DNA from: BRHc4a sp049323915
GTDB lineage: Bacteria; Bacillota; Desulfotomaculia; Desulfotomaculales; Desulfocucumaceae
DNA: 10,081 bases
Direction: 5' to 3'
Assembly: GCA_049323915.1 (NCBI GenBank)
Contig: JBMOPC010000053.1
Location: forward strand, 1 to 10,081
Made by a program: the position numbers and the translations under genes. Below are positions 1 through 4,617 of the stretch, one piece after another; the stretch's first letter is position 1; each line of letters opens with the position of its first letter. The notes below the pieces were generated by a model. The model was not told the DNA's origin. It ran no database searches and saw only the letters and a program-made list of their open reading frames with translations.

Positions 1-1
1 G

Positions 2-757
2 CTTACTGTCGCAATGGCATGGTATTATGGGAAACTCTGGATGGCTCCTTATGATCCATATTCAGCCTATTCACACATATGGACTGTTTCTGAGTCCATT
101 AAAGAAGATCCCCATGCCATCGTAGGATTTATCCTGTTGGTAGTTACGCTATTGGGCTCCTTCCTGTATGATCGTTTCTTTTGTAAATATCTTTGCCCTG
201 TGGGAGCATTCTACGGAATTATTGGTAAGATAAGTCCTACAAGGGTTGAACGGAATGACAATCTATGCATTCATTGTAAAGAATGCAACAAAGCTTGTCC
301 TGTCAATATTGATATAGCTAAAGCAGTCAAAGTTACCGATGCAGAATGTATTAACTGTAATGAGTGTGTTTTGGCCTGCTCTAAAATGGCAGCACTGAAG
401 GTAAAGACAGCAAGAAAGGTATTTCATCCTGTTGCAATGCTTCTTATAGTAGTAGGTTTGTTTTTTGGAACCATACTAATAGCTCAAGTAACTGGAAATT
501 TTCAAACTATTCCTTCAGCACTGAAGGATGGTCAGATTATGCCGATATCTGAAATTAAAGGTTATTATACGATTGAAGAAACAGCCATTGCAACCGGCTT
601 ATCATTGAAAGAAGTATATGAAAAGCTAGGTATCCCGGAAAATGTTTCAAAGAATAAGAAAATGAAAGAAATATCAAATGAAGTACGAGGCTATAATTTT
701 GACGAAGCTAAGGCAAAAGCCGGAGGGTCGGAAAATACCGCTAATGATATAAAATAG
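2..757 (+). CDS. Membrane-bound 4Fe-4S ferredoxin, NapH/NosR-like, 5'-truncated by window edge
   Basis: Electron-transfer membrane protein; the partner is unknown. The frame is open to the window edge before the first ATG at 14, so this is probably the C-terminal part of a longer protein. In the visible part there is a membrane segment (about residues 38-56 counted from ATG 14), then an FCKYLCPVGAFYG stretch of the CxxxCP type typical of NapH/NosR/CcoG-like proteins. Two classical 4Fe-4S motifs follow, CIHCKECNKACP and CINCNECVLACS. A second membrane segment comes next, then a soluble tail with an LSLKEVYEKLGIPE stretch of a kind I have seen at the C-terminus of related ferredoxins. Membrane topology and clusters suggest electron passage between a quinone or flavin partner and a cytoplasmic acceptor; which one is not visible. 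The gene is clearly more AT-rich than everything after about 4650. Family call is firm, role is not. Confidence 0.85.
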   Translation, partial: LTVAMAWYYGKLWMAPYDPYSAYSHIWTVSESIKEDPHAIVGFILLVVTLLGSFLYDRFFCKYLCPVGAFYGIIGKISPTRVERNDNLCIHCKECNKACPVNIDIAKAVKVTDAECINCNECVLACSKMAALKVKTARKVFHPVAMLLIVVGLFFGTILIAQVTGNFQTIPSALKDGQIMPISEIKGYYTIEETAIATGLSLKEVYEKLGIPENVSKNKKMKEISNEVRGYNFDEAKAKAGGSENTANDIK

Positions 758-800
758 AGTCAAGGGGAGAGTCAAGGGGACAGTTCGTTTGACACTGCCA
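757..800. repeat. GGGGACGG-type hairpin repeat, copy 1 (with half-copy)
   Basis: It lies directly on the stop codon of the ferredoxin gene. A partial unit (GAGTCAAGGGGA, from 757) is followed by a full one in which GTCAA (771-775) pairs with TTGAC (789-793) around the core GGGGACAGTTCG. It is the first of six related units, all with the core on the + strand, and it marks the left edge of the mosaic region. Short hairpin units of this kind are known in related Firmicutes as REP-like repeats, but a transposase-linked origin is inference here. Confidence 0.6.
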
Positions 801-828
801 GACATTTATAACGTCATTTGGGCGCAAC

Positions 829-999
829 CCTTGAAACCATCCCCCATAGGTTATATACTAAAAACAGGTATTAACCTTGGAGCAACCTTAACATGAACAA
901 CAACCAAATCAGCCACGACCGCCTGTTCAAGGAACTGCTGCAAACCTTCTTCGCCGAATTCATGCAGCTGTTCTTCCCCGAAGCCTACCGGGCCATAGA
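829..999 (+). repeat. Direct repeat R, copy 1 (promoter plus rpn 5' end)
   Basis: This matches 2601-2770 with scattered substitutions. In the coding part almost all differences are at third codon positions, with N/Y and S/N changes early on. Similarity begins at the CCTTGAAACC that holds the -35 box and stops at codon 36 of the rpn reading frame, where the sequence jumps into the mntA gene. The divergence shows this is not a recent or assembly-made duplication. Confidence 0.85.
831..859 (+). promoter_or_regulatory. Sigma-A promoter of the rpn remnant / mntA-hepT
   Basis: TTGAAA (831-836), 17-base spacer, TATACT (854-859). The same layout (TTGAAA-17-TATGCT) is kept in the second copy of the repeat at 2603-2631, which supports it as functional. 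Expected transcription start is near 866, giving a leader of about 27 bases before the GGAG (879-882) and ATG (893) of the rpn remnant. Confidence 0.6.
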
Positions 1000-1012
1000 G
1001 ATAGGTGAGTGA
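893..1012 (+). pseudogene. Truncated rpn gene (5' 36 codons), possible leader ORF for mntA
   Basis: An ATG with GGAG 10 bases upstream opens a 39-codon frame beginning MNNNQISHDRLFKELLQ. It matches the first 36 residues of the complete Rpn-family protein at 2664-3539 (MNYNQINHDRLFKELLQ). The match stops at ...PEAYRAIE; three unrelated codons follow before TGA at 1010-1012. None of the nuclease residues (D60, E79, Q81 in the intact copy) are present, so no nuclease can be made. Its stop overlaps the GTG start of mntA (1005) by 8 bases, an arrangement that would permit translational coupling. The promoter and ribosome site in front look intact, so the remnant may persist as an expression leader. 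Confidence 0.8.
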
Positions 1013-1436
1013 AAAAGTGTTAGATAAGGAAACCAGATCACTTCTTGCAGAGATATTCAGTTCATACCCGGAGATTATAGCAGTTTATTTATTTGGCTCA
1101 TGCCTCGAAAAGAAAGAATGCGCCCGGGATATGGATCTGGCAGTTCTTCTAAAGCAGCCGGTAAAAAGCCAGGTGGACATATATATGAGACTTTACCCCC
1201 ACCTGGCTCAATCTTTGGCCCCAATGGAGCCGGACCTGCTATTTCTGCACTCCGCATCCCTGCCAGTGCGCTTTGAGGCTGTTTCCACCGGGGAAGTCAT
1301 CTACTCAAGGGACGACGAGCGCCGTACCGATTTTGAGTATATTGTTTCCGGTGAGTATATGGATTTTAAATATCATCTGGATATGGCCCGTCGCGAACTG
1401 TTTGAAGCTATAAAGGAGGACAGTTATATTGTATAA
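1005..1436 (+). CDS. mntA: MntA-like nucleotidyltransferase antitoxin (type VII TA)
   Basis: A 143-residue minimal nucleotidyltransferase (MNT). In the MntA/HepT system the enzyme transfers AMP from ATP onto a tyrosine of the HEPN toxin and so silences it. The nucleotide-binding motif is G31-S32 followed by D42-x-D44 (RDMDLAVLL), with a third acidic residue at D77 (EPDLLFL). The GS-to-DxD spacing is nine residues, one less than the usual ten. Family members are about 100-150 residues, so it looks complete. GTG at 1005 gives the best N-terminus, but no strong ribosome site stands before it; the start overlaps the end of the rpn remnant ORF, so coupled translation is likely. GTG at 1017 is the alternative. 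It overlaps hepT by 8 bases: one two-gene operon. Confidence 0.88.
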   Translation: MSEKVLDKETRSLLAEIFSSYPEIIAVYLFGSCLEKKECARDMDLAVLLKQPVKSQVDIYMRLYPHLAQSLAPMEPDLLFLHSASLPVRFEAVSTGEVIYSRDDERRTDFEYIVSGEYMDFKYHLDMARRELFEAIKEDSYIV

Positions 1437-1851
1437 CAAGAATCTTATAGCTGAGAGGCTAAACATAATTCGCAGTGCTGTCAAGCGGTTAAAGTTGCTG
1501 GCCCAGATACCGGCCGAAGAATTCTGCGGCAATGAGGATTGCGTCGACATTGCGGAAAACAGGCTACGCCGAGCAATTGAGGCATTATTTGATTTGGGAC
1601 GGCACCTGGTGGTAAAAACCGGCGCCGGGGTTCCCTCGGATTACCGTTCGATCATTAAGTTATTGACAGAAAGTGGAATTATACCTGATGAGTTTTCCAG
1701 GCAAATTGCCGGAATGTCCGGTTACCGAAATCGTCTGATACATGACTATAACAAAGTGACTCCTGAGGAACTCTACCAGGTTTTACAGACTAGACTGTCT
1801 GATTTTGAGTTGTTTTGCCAGCACATCGTTGACTACCAAAAAGAGCCGTAG
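1429..1851 (+). CDS. hepT: HepT-like HEPN RNase toxin (DUF86 family)
   Basis: A 140-residue all-helical HEPN protein, the toxin partner of MntA. The catalytic RNase motif RX4HXY is visible as R100-N-R-L-I-H105-D-Y107, and Y107 is the position AMP-modified by MntA in characterised pairs. HepT proteins cleave RNA (tRNA in one studied case) when not modified; the target here is unknown. The start is TTG at 1429, chosen because AAGGAGGA lies at 1413-1420 with eight bases spacing and the N-terminus (MYNKNLIAERLNIIR) fits the family. It overlaps mntA by 8 bases. All key residues are present, so toxin and antitoxin both look functional. A hairpin repeat begins at its stop codon. Confidence 0.9.
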   Translation: MYNKNLIAERLNIIRSAVKRLKLLAQIPAEEFCGNEDCVDIAENRLRRAIEALFDLGRHLVVKTGAGVPSDYRSIIKLLTESGIIPDEFSRQIAGMSGYRNRLIHDYNKVTPEELYQVLQTRLSDFELFCQHIVDYQKEP

Positions 1852-1880
1852 GCAACTGGGGACGGTTTTTTCCCCAAGTG
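1851..1880. repeat. GGGGACGG-type hairpin repeat, copy 2
   Basis: It starts on the last base of the hepT stop codon. TGGGGA (1857-1862) pairs with TCCCCA (1871-1876) around a loop of CGGTTTTT. The core GGGGACGGTT is shared with the other units, but the stem is formed by the core itself rather than by GTCA/TGAC arms. It might also end hepT transcription, though the T-run lies in the loop and not after the stem, so it is not a standard terminator. Confidence 0.5.
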
Positions 1881-1901
1881 TTTCAACAGGTGAACTATAT
1901 T

Positions 1902-2186
1902 AAATTGGAATCTTTATTCAGTCAATTAAAAAAGGAATAATAACATATTTTGTAGAATAATGATTCAATTTCCCCCTCGGAACAGGGGGATTTTTATGAG
2001 GGGATACCCGTATATAATGAAGCTGGCAATAAGAAATGAATTTGCAGTAATTGGCGCATTGTCACTGCTGCTGGCCTTTATAATAACCGCCGCCGACATC
2101 CATGCCCTCCGGGTGGCCCTGGGGCTGCCCTTCGTGCTTTTTTTCCCCGGCTACACACTTATAGCCGCCCTTTTCCCCGGGCGGGA
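1902..2186 (+). repeat. Direct repeat D, copy 1 (leader plus DUF1616 gene head)
   Basis: Nearly identical to 4592-4875. The upstream 50 bases diverge moderately, but from about 1948 on I see only one substitution (GCATTG here, GCACTG there) and one missing C (T7C4 here at 2138-2148, T7C5 in the second copy). Similarity ends exactly at GGGCGGGA, where this copy runs into a GGGGACGG hairpin unit while the other continues into the DUF1616 gene. Confidence 0.92.
1971..1995 (+). promoter_or_regulatory. Hairpin over the DUF1616 ribosome site, copy 1
   Basis: TCCCCCT (1971-1977) and AGGGGGA (1984-1990) form a perfect seven-base stem with a six-base loop, followed by TTTTT and then ATG (1996). The 3' arm is the ribosome site of the downstream ORF, so the stem would mask it; stem plus T-run also resembles a short intrinsic terminator. 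The unit is identical in the second copy (4659-4683). Confidence 0.5.
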
Positions 2187-2283
2187 CAGTGCCAAGGGGA
2201 CGGGGTTGTTGGCAACCGCCTCACAAGCAGGCTCAAAAGCGAGCCGTCAATCCGAACTCACGACTCTTACTGAGCTGGGTTGA
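1996..2283 (+). pseudogene. Truncated DUF1616 membrane-protein gene, copy 1
   Basis: The ATG at 1996 has AGGGGGA six bases upstream; an in-frame ATG at 1960 would add a run of residues encoded by the hairpin and is less likely. About 63 codons match the N-terminus of the gene at 4684: membrane segment FAVIGALSLLLAFIITAADI, then ALRVALGLPFVLFFPGYTL, as in DUF1616 proteins. The match breaks at 2186 in a GGGGACGG hairpin unit, and about 31 unrelated codons follow to the stop. Here the T7C4 run keeps the frame correct, unlike the second copy. The stump could still be translated as a one- or two-helix peptide, but it is most simply a dead fragment. Confidence 0.8.
2187..2216. repeat. GGGGACGG-type hairpin repeat, copy 3, at the DUF1616 breakpoint
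   Basis: TGCCAA (2190-2195) pairs with TTGGCA (2209-2214) around GGGGACGGGGTTG. It sits exactly where copy 1 of the DUF1616 gene stops matching copy 2, so the repeat unit and the recombination breakpoint coincide. Confidence 0.6.
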
Positions 2284-2368
2284 GGAGGTTCAGTCACTTT
2301 GCGAACAATATCGTCCACTCACCTTCCACTTCACATTGAAACTCTTGAAAAAAACCCCGGACATCCGG

Positions 2369-2395
2369 AGTCACGGGGACGGTTCCGGCTGACAT
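2369..2395. repeat. GGGGACGG-type hairpin repeat, copy 4
   Basis: GTCA (2370-2373) and TGAC (2390-2393) flank CGGGGACGGTTCCGGC. Together with copy 3 it brackets a roughly 200-base unassigned segment. Confidence 0.55.
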
Positions 2396-2435
2396 GCCCG
2401 GAAACCCTAGCAGCTGATATTCCAGGAAATTCTAC

Positions 2436-2452
2436 AAGTTGACAGTCAACTT
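2436..2452. repeat. Perfect 17-base palindrome
   Basis: AAGTTGACAGTCAACTT: two eight-base arms around a central A. Size and symmetry fit an operator for a dimeric regulator, and TTGACA is embedded in it, but no good -10 box follows at the right distance. Function unknown. Confidence 0.5.
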
Positions 2453-2600
2453 AAGGCAACTTTTTCTTGGATAGTTGGCCGATATCTTTATTTACTTCTT
2501 GGAAGACTCAAATCCAAAAGGCTTGTTGTAGCAATAGAATGTTTTGTGGTGATATAATACTATTAAAGGGCCTGGTTCTCGCCTCAATATCTTTACCAGA

Positions 2601-2770
2601 CCTTGAAACCACATCCCACGGGTTATATGCTAAAAAAGGAAGTAACACTGGAGTAATCTTAATATGAACTACAACCAAATCAACCATGACCGTCTGTTTA
2701 AGGAACTGCTGCAAACCTTCTTCGCTGAATTCATGCAGCTGTTCTTCCCCGAAGCCTACCGGGCCATAGA
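2601..2770 (+). repeat. Direct repeat R, copy 2 (intact rpn promoter and 5' end)
   Basis: Counterpart of 829-999. Here the sequence continues into the full rpn gene, so this is the parental form of the segment. Confidence 0.85.
2603..2631 (+). promoter_or_regulatory. Sigma-A promoter of rpn
   Basis: TTGAAA (2603-2608), 17-base spacer, TATGCT (2626-2631); conserved in position with the copy at 831-859. The leader to ATG 2664 is short, with GGAG at 2650-2653. An extended -10 element (2550-2558) further upstream may be a second start site. Confidence 0.5.
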
Positions 2771-3539
2771 CTTTAAGCACCTCAAATTTCTGCAGCAGGA
2801 AATATATACCGACGTAACCGCCGGAGACAAGCACGTAGTGGATATACTGGTGGAAACAAGGCTAAAACAAGAGCCCGGTCTAATCCTGGTGCATGTGGAG
2901 CCACAGGCTTATCTGCAGAAAGAATTCAACGAAAGAATGTTTATCTACTTCAGCCGGCTGTACGAAAGATACCGGCGCAGGATACTGCCCGTGGCCGTAT
3001 TCAGCTACGACCAGGTCCGGGACGAACCGGACAGATTCGACCTTCAGTTTCCCTTTCTGGACATATTGCACTTTAAATACTACAAGCTGGAACTAAAAAA
3101 ACTAAACTGGCGGGACTACGCAACCAGCGACAACCCCTTGGCCGCGGCCCTGCTCAGCAAGATGGGCTTTAGCCAGGAAGAAAGGGTAAAAGTAAAGCTG
3201 GAATTCATGCGCATGCTGGCCCGGATGAAACTGGACCCGGCGCGAACGGAGCTATTGGGCGGTTTCTTCGAATCTTACCTCAAACTGAACCGGGAAGAAG
3301 AAGCGGAATTCCACCTGGAACTGGCTAAAATAGACAGAAAGGAGGCCGAGACTATTATGCAGATAACTACCAGTTGGCACGAAAAAGGCCGTGCAGAAGG
3401 CATAAAGGAAGGCATAAAGGAAGGCAGATTGGAAACCGCCCGGGCGGCCCTGAAAAAGGGGTTGCCGGAAGACGTTGTTGCGGAGATAACCGGCTTGGAC
3501 CGCGAAACCGTAAAAAAACTGAAGGCCGATCTGAATTGA
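2664..3539 (+). CDS. Rpn-family PD-(D/E)XK nuclease (recombination-promoting nuclease / 'putative transposase')
   Basis: Complete 291-residue protein. The N-terminus (MNYNQINHDRLFKELL) is the signature opening of the Rpn family. The nuclease core shows D60 (VVDILVE) and E79-x-Q81 (ILVHVEPQ) as the PD-(D/E)XK-type metal site. The middle is helical. The C-terminus carries a charged helix with a repeated GIKE unit (residues 246-253) and a small helical end (KKGLPEDVVAEITGLDRETVKKLK) that resembles a helix-turn-helix. Characterised RpnA is a DNA endonuclease that raises RecA-independent recombination; recent work on Rpn proteins links them to phage defence, with in-frame internal products modulating the nuclease. 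No DDE or tyrosine transposase residues are present, so 'transposase' is a historical name. ATG 2664 has GGAG ten bases upstream. It is not in an operon with neighbours: a hairpin unit and a new promoter follow. Confidence 0.88.
   Translation: MNYNQINHDRLFKELLQTFFAEFMQLFFPEAYRAIDFKHLKFLQQEIYTDVTAGDKHVVDILVETRLKQEPGLILVHVEPQAYLQKEFNERMFIYFSRLYERYRRRILPVAVFSYDQVRDEPDRFDLQFPFLDILHFKYYKLELKKLNWRDYATSDNPLAAALLSKMGFSQEERVKVKLEFMRMLARMKLDPARTELLGGFFESYLKLNREEEAEFHLELAKIDRKEAETIMQITTSWHEKGRAEGIKEGIKEGRLETARAALKKGLPEDVVAEITGLDRETVKKLKADLN
3399..3422 (+). repeat. 12-base in-frame tandem repeat in rpn
   Basis: GGCATAAAGGAA occurs twice, head to tail, encoding GIKEGIKE, and the next codons (GGCAGA) begin a third, decayed unit. 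Slippage would add or remove four residues without loss of frame and change the length of the linker to the C-terminal helical end. Confidence 0.8.
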
Positions 3540-3540
3540 T

Positions 3541-3565
3541 GTGTCATGAGGACGGTTCGTTCAGG
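3541..3565. repeat. GGGGACGG-type repeat, copy 5 (decayed)
   Basis: GTGTCATGAGGACGGTTCG begins two bases after the rpn stop codon. The left arm and core (GAGGACGGTTC) are recognisable, but the right arm that should pair with GTGTCA is not, so it is a degenerate or half unit. Confidence 0.5.
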
Positions 3566-3625
3566 GGTCAATCGGAAGTTTTGCGCTTACGTCGTAATTA
3601 TTGATTTACATTTTTTGGTTTTTTC

Positions 3626-3662
3626 TTGATATTATTAAATGCCGGTGTTACAATGTAGCACC
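3626..3662 (+). promoter_or_regulatory. abrB-doc promoter with palindromic operator over the -10 box
   Basis: TTGATA (3626-3631), 17-base spacer, TACAAT (3649-3654): a strong sigma-A promoter match 22 bases before the start codon of the antitoxin gene. The -10 box sits inside the palindrome GGTGTTACAATGTAGCACC (3644-3662), with eight of nine positions paired about 3653. AbrB/MazE-type antitoxins bind DNA as dimers and repress their own operons, so this is the likely autoregulatory operator. The predicted transcript start falls around 3661, leaving a leader of about 15 bases that holds the ribosome site. Confidence 0.7.
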
Positions 3663-3675
3663 AGGAGGGGTATTT

Positions 3676-3903
3676 ATGATTAAGACCTTGACCTCACATG
3701 GCAACAGCGCAGCGTTAGTAATTGATAAGGCCATTCTTGAGCTTCTAGGTATATCAATGTCTACACCATTAAAAATTACCACTGACGGAAAAAGCCTTAT
3801 TGTTTCGCCACTTCCAAATGCCAAGCGTGACGAAAAATTTAAAGAAGCTTTGAACAAGGTAAATATGCTTCACGGGGACACTCTCAGGAAGTTGGGTGAA
3901 TAA
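3676..3903 (+). CDS. AbrB/MazE/SpoVT-type antitoxin
   Basis: A 75-residue protein with an N-terminal swapped-hairpin DNA-binding domain (residues 1-46: MIKTLTSHGNSAALVIDKAI...LKITTDGKSLIVSP). The HGNSAALVI stretch is the typical loop-strand of this fold. Residues 47-75 form a charged helix that would bind and block the toxin. Start ATG 3676 is chosen because AGGAGGGG lies at 3663-3670 and the fold begins there; the upstream in-frame extension to 3601 covers the promoter and is not coding. The stop is six bases from the doc start, so the two form one operon. Role: neutralise the Fic-type toxin and repress the operon with it. Confidence 0.85.
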   Translation: MIKTLTSHGNSAALVIDKAILELLGISMSTPLKITTDGKSLIVSPLPNAKRDEKFKEALNKVNMLHGDTLRKLGE

Positions 3904-3909
3904 TGGTTA

Positions 3910-4314
3910 ATGGGTAAGGAAGGATTGATTTTTTTAACCCTGGCGGAGGTAATTGAGATACATAATGACCAGGTCGAACGCTATGGCGGGCACCCAGGAC
4001 TACAGGATTACGATCTTCTTTGTTCTGCTATAGCAATGCCAGAGGCATCCTTCGGCGGAAATTATCTGCATATTGATATTTTCGAGATGGCAGCTGCATA
4101 TGTGTTTCACATATGCAAAAACCATCCGTTCTTTGATGGTAACAAGAGGGCAGGTCTTGCCTGCTGCCTTGTTTTTCTTGAGATAAACGGAATTACAATA
4201 GTAGATGATGCTGGTAAACTCTATCAGTCTGTAATGTCAATTGCTTCAGGTAAACTGGATAAAGTAGGCATGTCAAAAATACTCCGTGAATTGCATCATG
4301 TGGCCACTACATAG
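3910..4314 (+). CDS. doc: Doc-type Fic toxin (death-on-curing family)
   Basis: A 134-residue Fic-fold protein. The catalytic loop is intact: H72-P-F-F-D76-G-N78-K79-R80 (HPFFDGNKRAG), following the helix AAAYVFHICKN. The N-terminus (FLTLAEVIEIHNDQVERYGG) and LLCSAIAMPEASFGG are typical of Doc. P1 Doc phosphorylates elongation factor Tu and stops translation; whether this homologue uses the same substrate is unknown. The usual partner of Doc is Phd; here the upstream gene is AbrB-like, a pairing also seen in other bacteria. ATG 3910 has only a weak GGGTGA-like site in front (in the end of the antitoxin gene), which fits coupled and lower toxin translation. Length is normal and no key residue is missing. 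Confidence 0.9.
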   Translation: MGKEGLIFLTLAEVIEIHNDQVERYGGHPGLQDYDLLCSAIAMPEASFGGNYLHIDIFEMAAAYVFHICKNHPFFDGNKRAGLACCLVFLEINGITIVDDAGKLYQSVMSIASGKLDKVGMSKILRELHHVATT

Positions 4315-4469
4315 CCACTATATCACGAAGGGGGCAAGCCCGGGGGGTTTTTATAGCAATAGCGAAAGGGGCAGGCTATTCGCTGACAGAGTTGAAGCCG
4401 GTAATCGGTAGAGATATCTCGGTTTTATCAAGGATGTCCGCCAATGCAGAAACCGATAAAGGGCGATAA

Positions 4470-4496
4470 ATAATGGAAAAAGTTACTCTCCATTAT
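4470..4496. repeat. Inverted repeat ATAATGGA / TCCATTAT
   Basis: Perfect eight-base arms (4470-4477 and 4489-4496) with an 11-base spacer AAAAGTTACTC. Function unknown; it could be an operator or a scar of an element. Confidence 0.4.
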
Positions 4497-4521
4497 GCTA
4501 TTTGTAGATCCCGCCGCGATA

Positions 4522-4548
4522 AGAGTCAGGGGTCGGTTCCATGACTCA
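4522..4548. repeat. GGGGACGG-type hairpin repeat, copy 6
   Basis: GAGTCA (4523-4528) pairs perfectly with TGACTC (4542-4547) around GGGGTCGGTTCCA, a one-base variant of the core. It is the last unit in the window and lies about 44 bases before the second DUF1616 repeat begins. Confidence 0.55.
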
Positions 4549-4589
4549 TTATATTGCCCAATAACTATGGCTGAGGTTTTTCAGGGGGA

Positions 4590-4617
4590 TTAATTGGTAT
4601 TTTTTTCAACCAATTAA
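4590..4617. promoter_or_regulatory. AT-rich inverted repeat upstream of DUF1616 gene, copy 2
   Basis: TTAATTGGT (4590-4598) pairs perfectly with ACCAATTAA (4609-4617). In the first copy of the repeat this stem has decayed. A TATAAT (4629-4634) follows, with no good -35 box at the right distance. It may be an operator or an upstream terminator hairpin. Confidence 0.4.

Larger units (their letters stand above)
2217..2600. other. Intergenic stretch without a convincing gene
   Basis: Between the DUF1616 stump and the rpn promoter I see no protein I recognise. The frame 2189-2392 is mostly made of repeat sequence (its end reads through a hairpin unit) and has no plausible ribosome site. The stretch holds a hairpin repeat (2369-2395), a short palindrome CCGGACATCCGG (2357-2368), a perfect 17-base palindrome (2436-2452) and an extended -10 element TGATATAAT (2550-2558), which could be an additional promoter for rpn. 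Confidence 0.5.
4315..4589. other. Gene-free spacer between doc and the DUF1616 repeat
   Basis: No coding frame with a ribosome site or recognisable product. It contains a G-rich stretch ending in TTTTTA (about 4331-4358) that may end doc transcription, though its stem is weak; a GAGATATCTC palindrome near 4411; an eight-base inverted repeat at 4470-4496; and a hairpin repeat at 4522-4548. Confidence 0.45.

Noticed and set aside
1960..1995. Upstream ATG (1960 and 4648) as start of the DUF1616 gene
   Set aside because: It has no ribosome site and would encode the hairpin; ATG 1996/4684 has AGGGGGA at good spacing.
2189..2392. 67-codon open frame in the spacer
   Set aside because: Starts inside one hairpin repeat and ends through another, has no ribosome site and no recognisable motif.
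2664..3539. Rpn gene as an insertion-sequence transposase
   Set aside because: Although such genes are often named transposase, the residues are of a PD-(D/E)XK nuclease, and no terminal inverted repeats or target duplications flank it.
3601..3675. N-terminal extension of the AbrB-like protein
   Set aside because: The extension covers the promoter and operator; AGGAGGGG and the fold both point to ATG 3676.
757..4548. GGGGACGG repeats as a CRISPR array
   Set aside because: Spacing is hundreds of bases and irregular, units are degenerate, and no cas genes are present.
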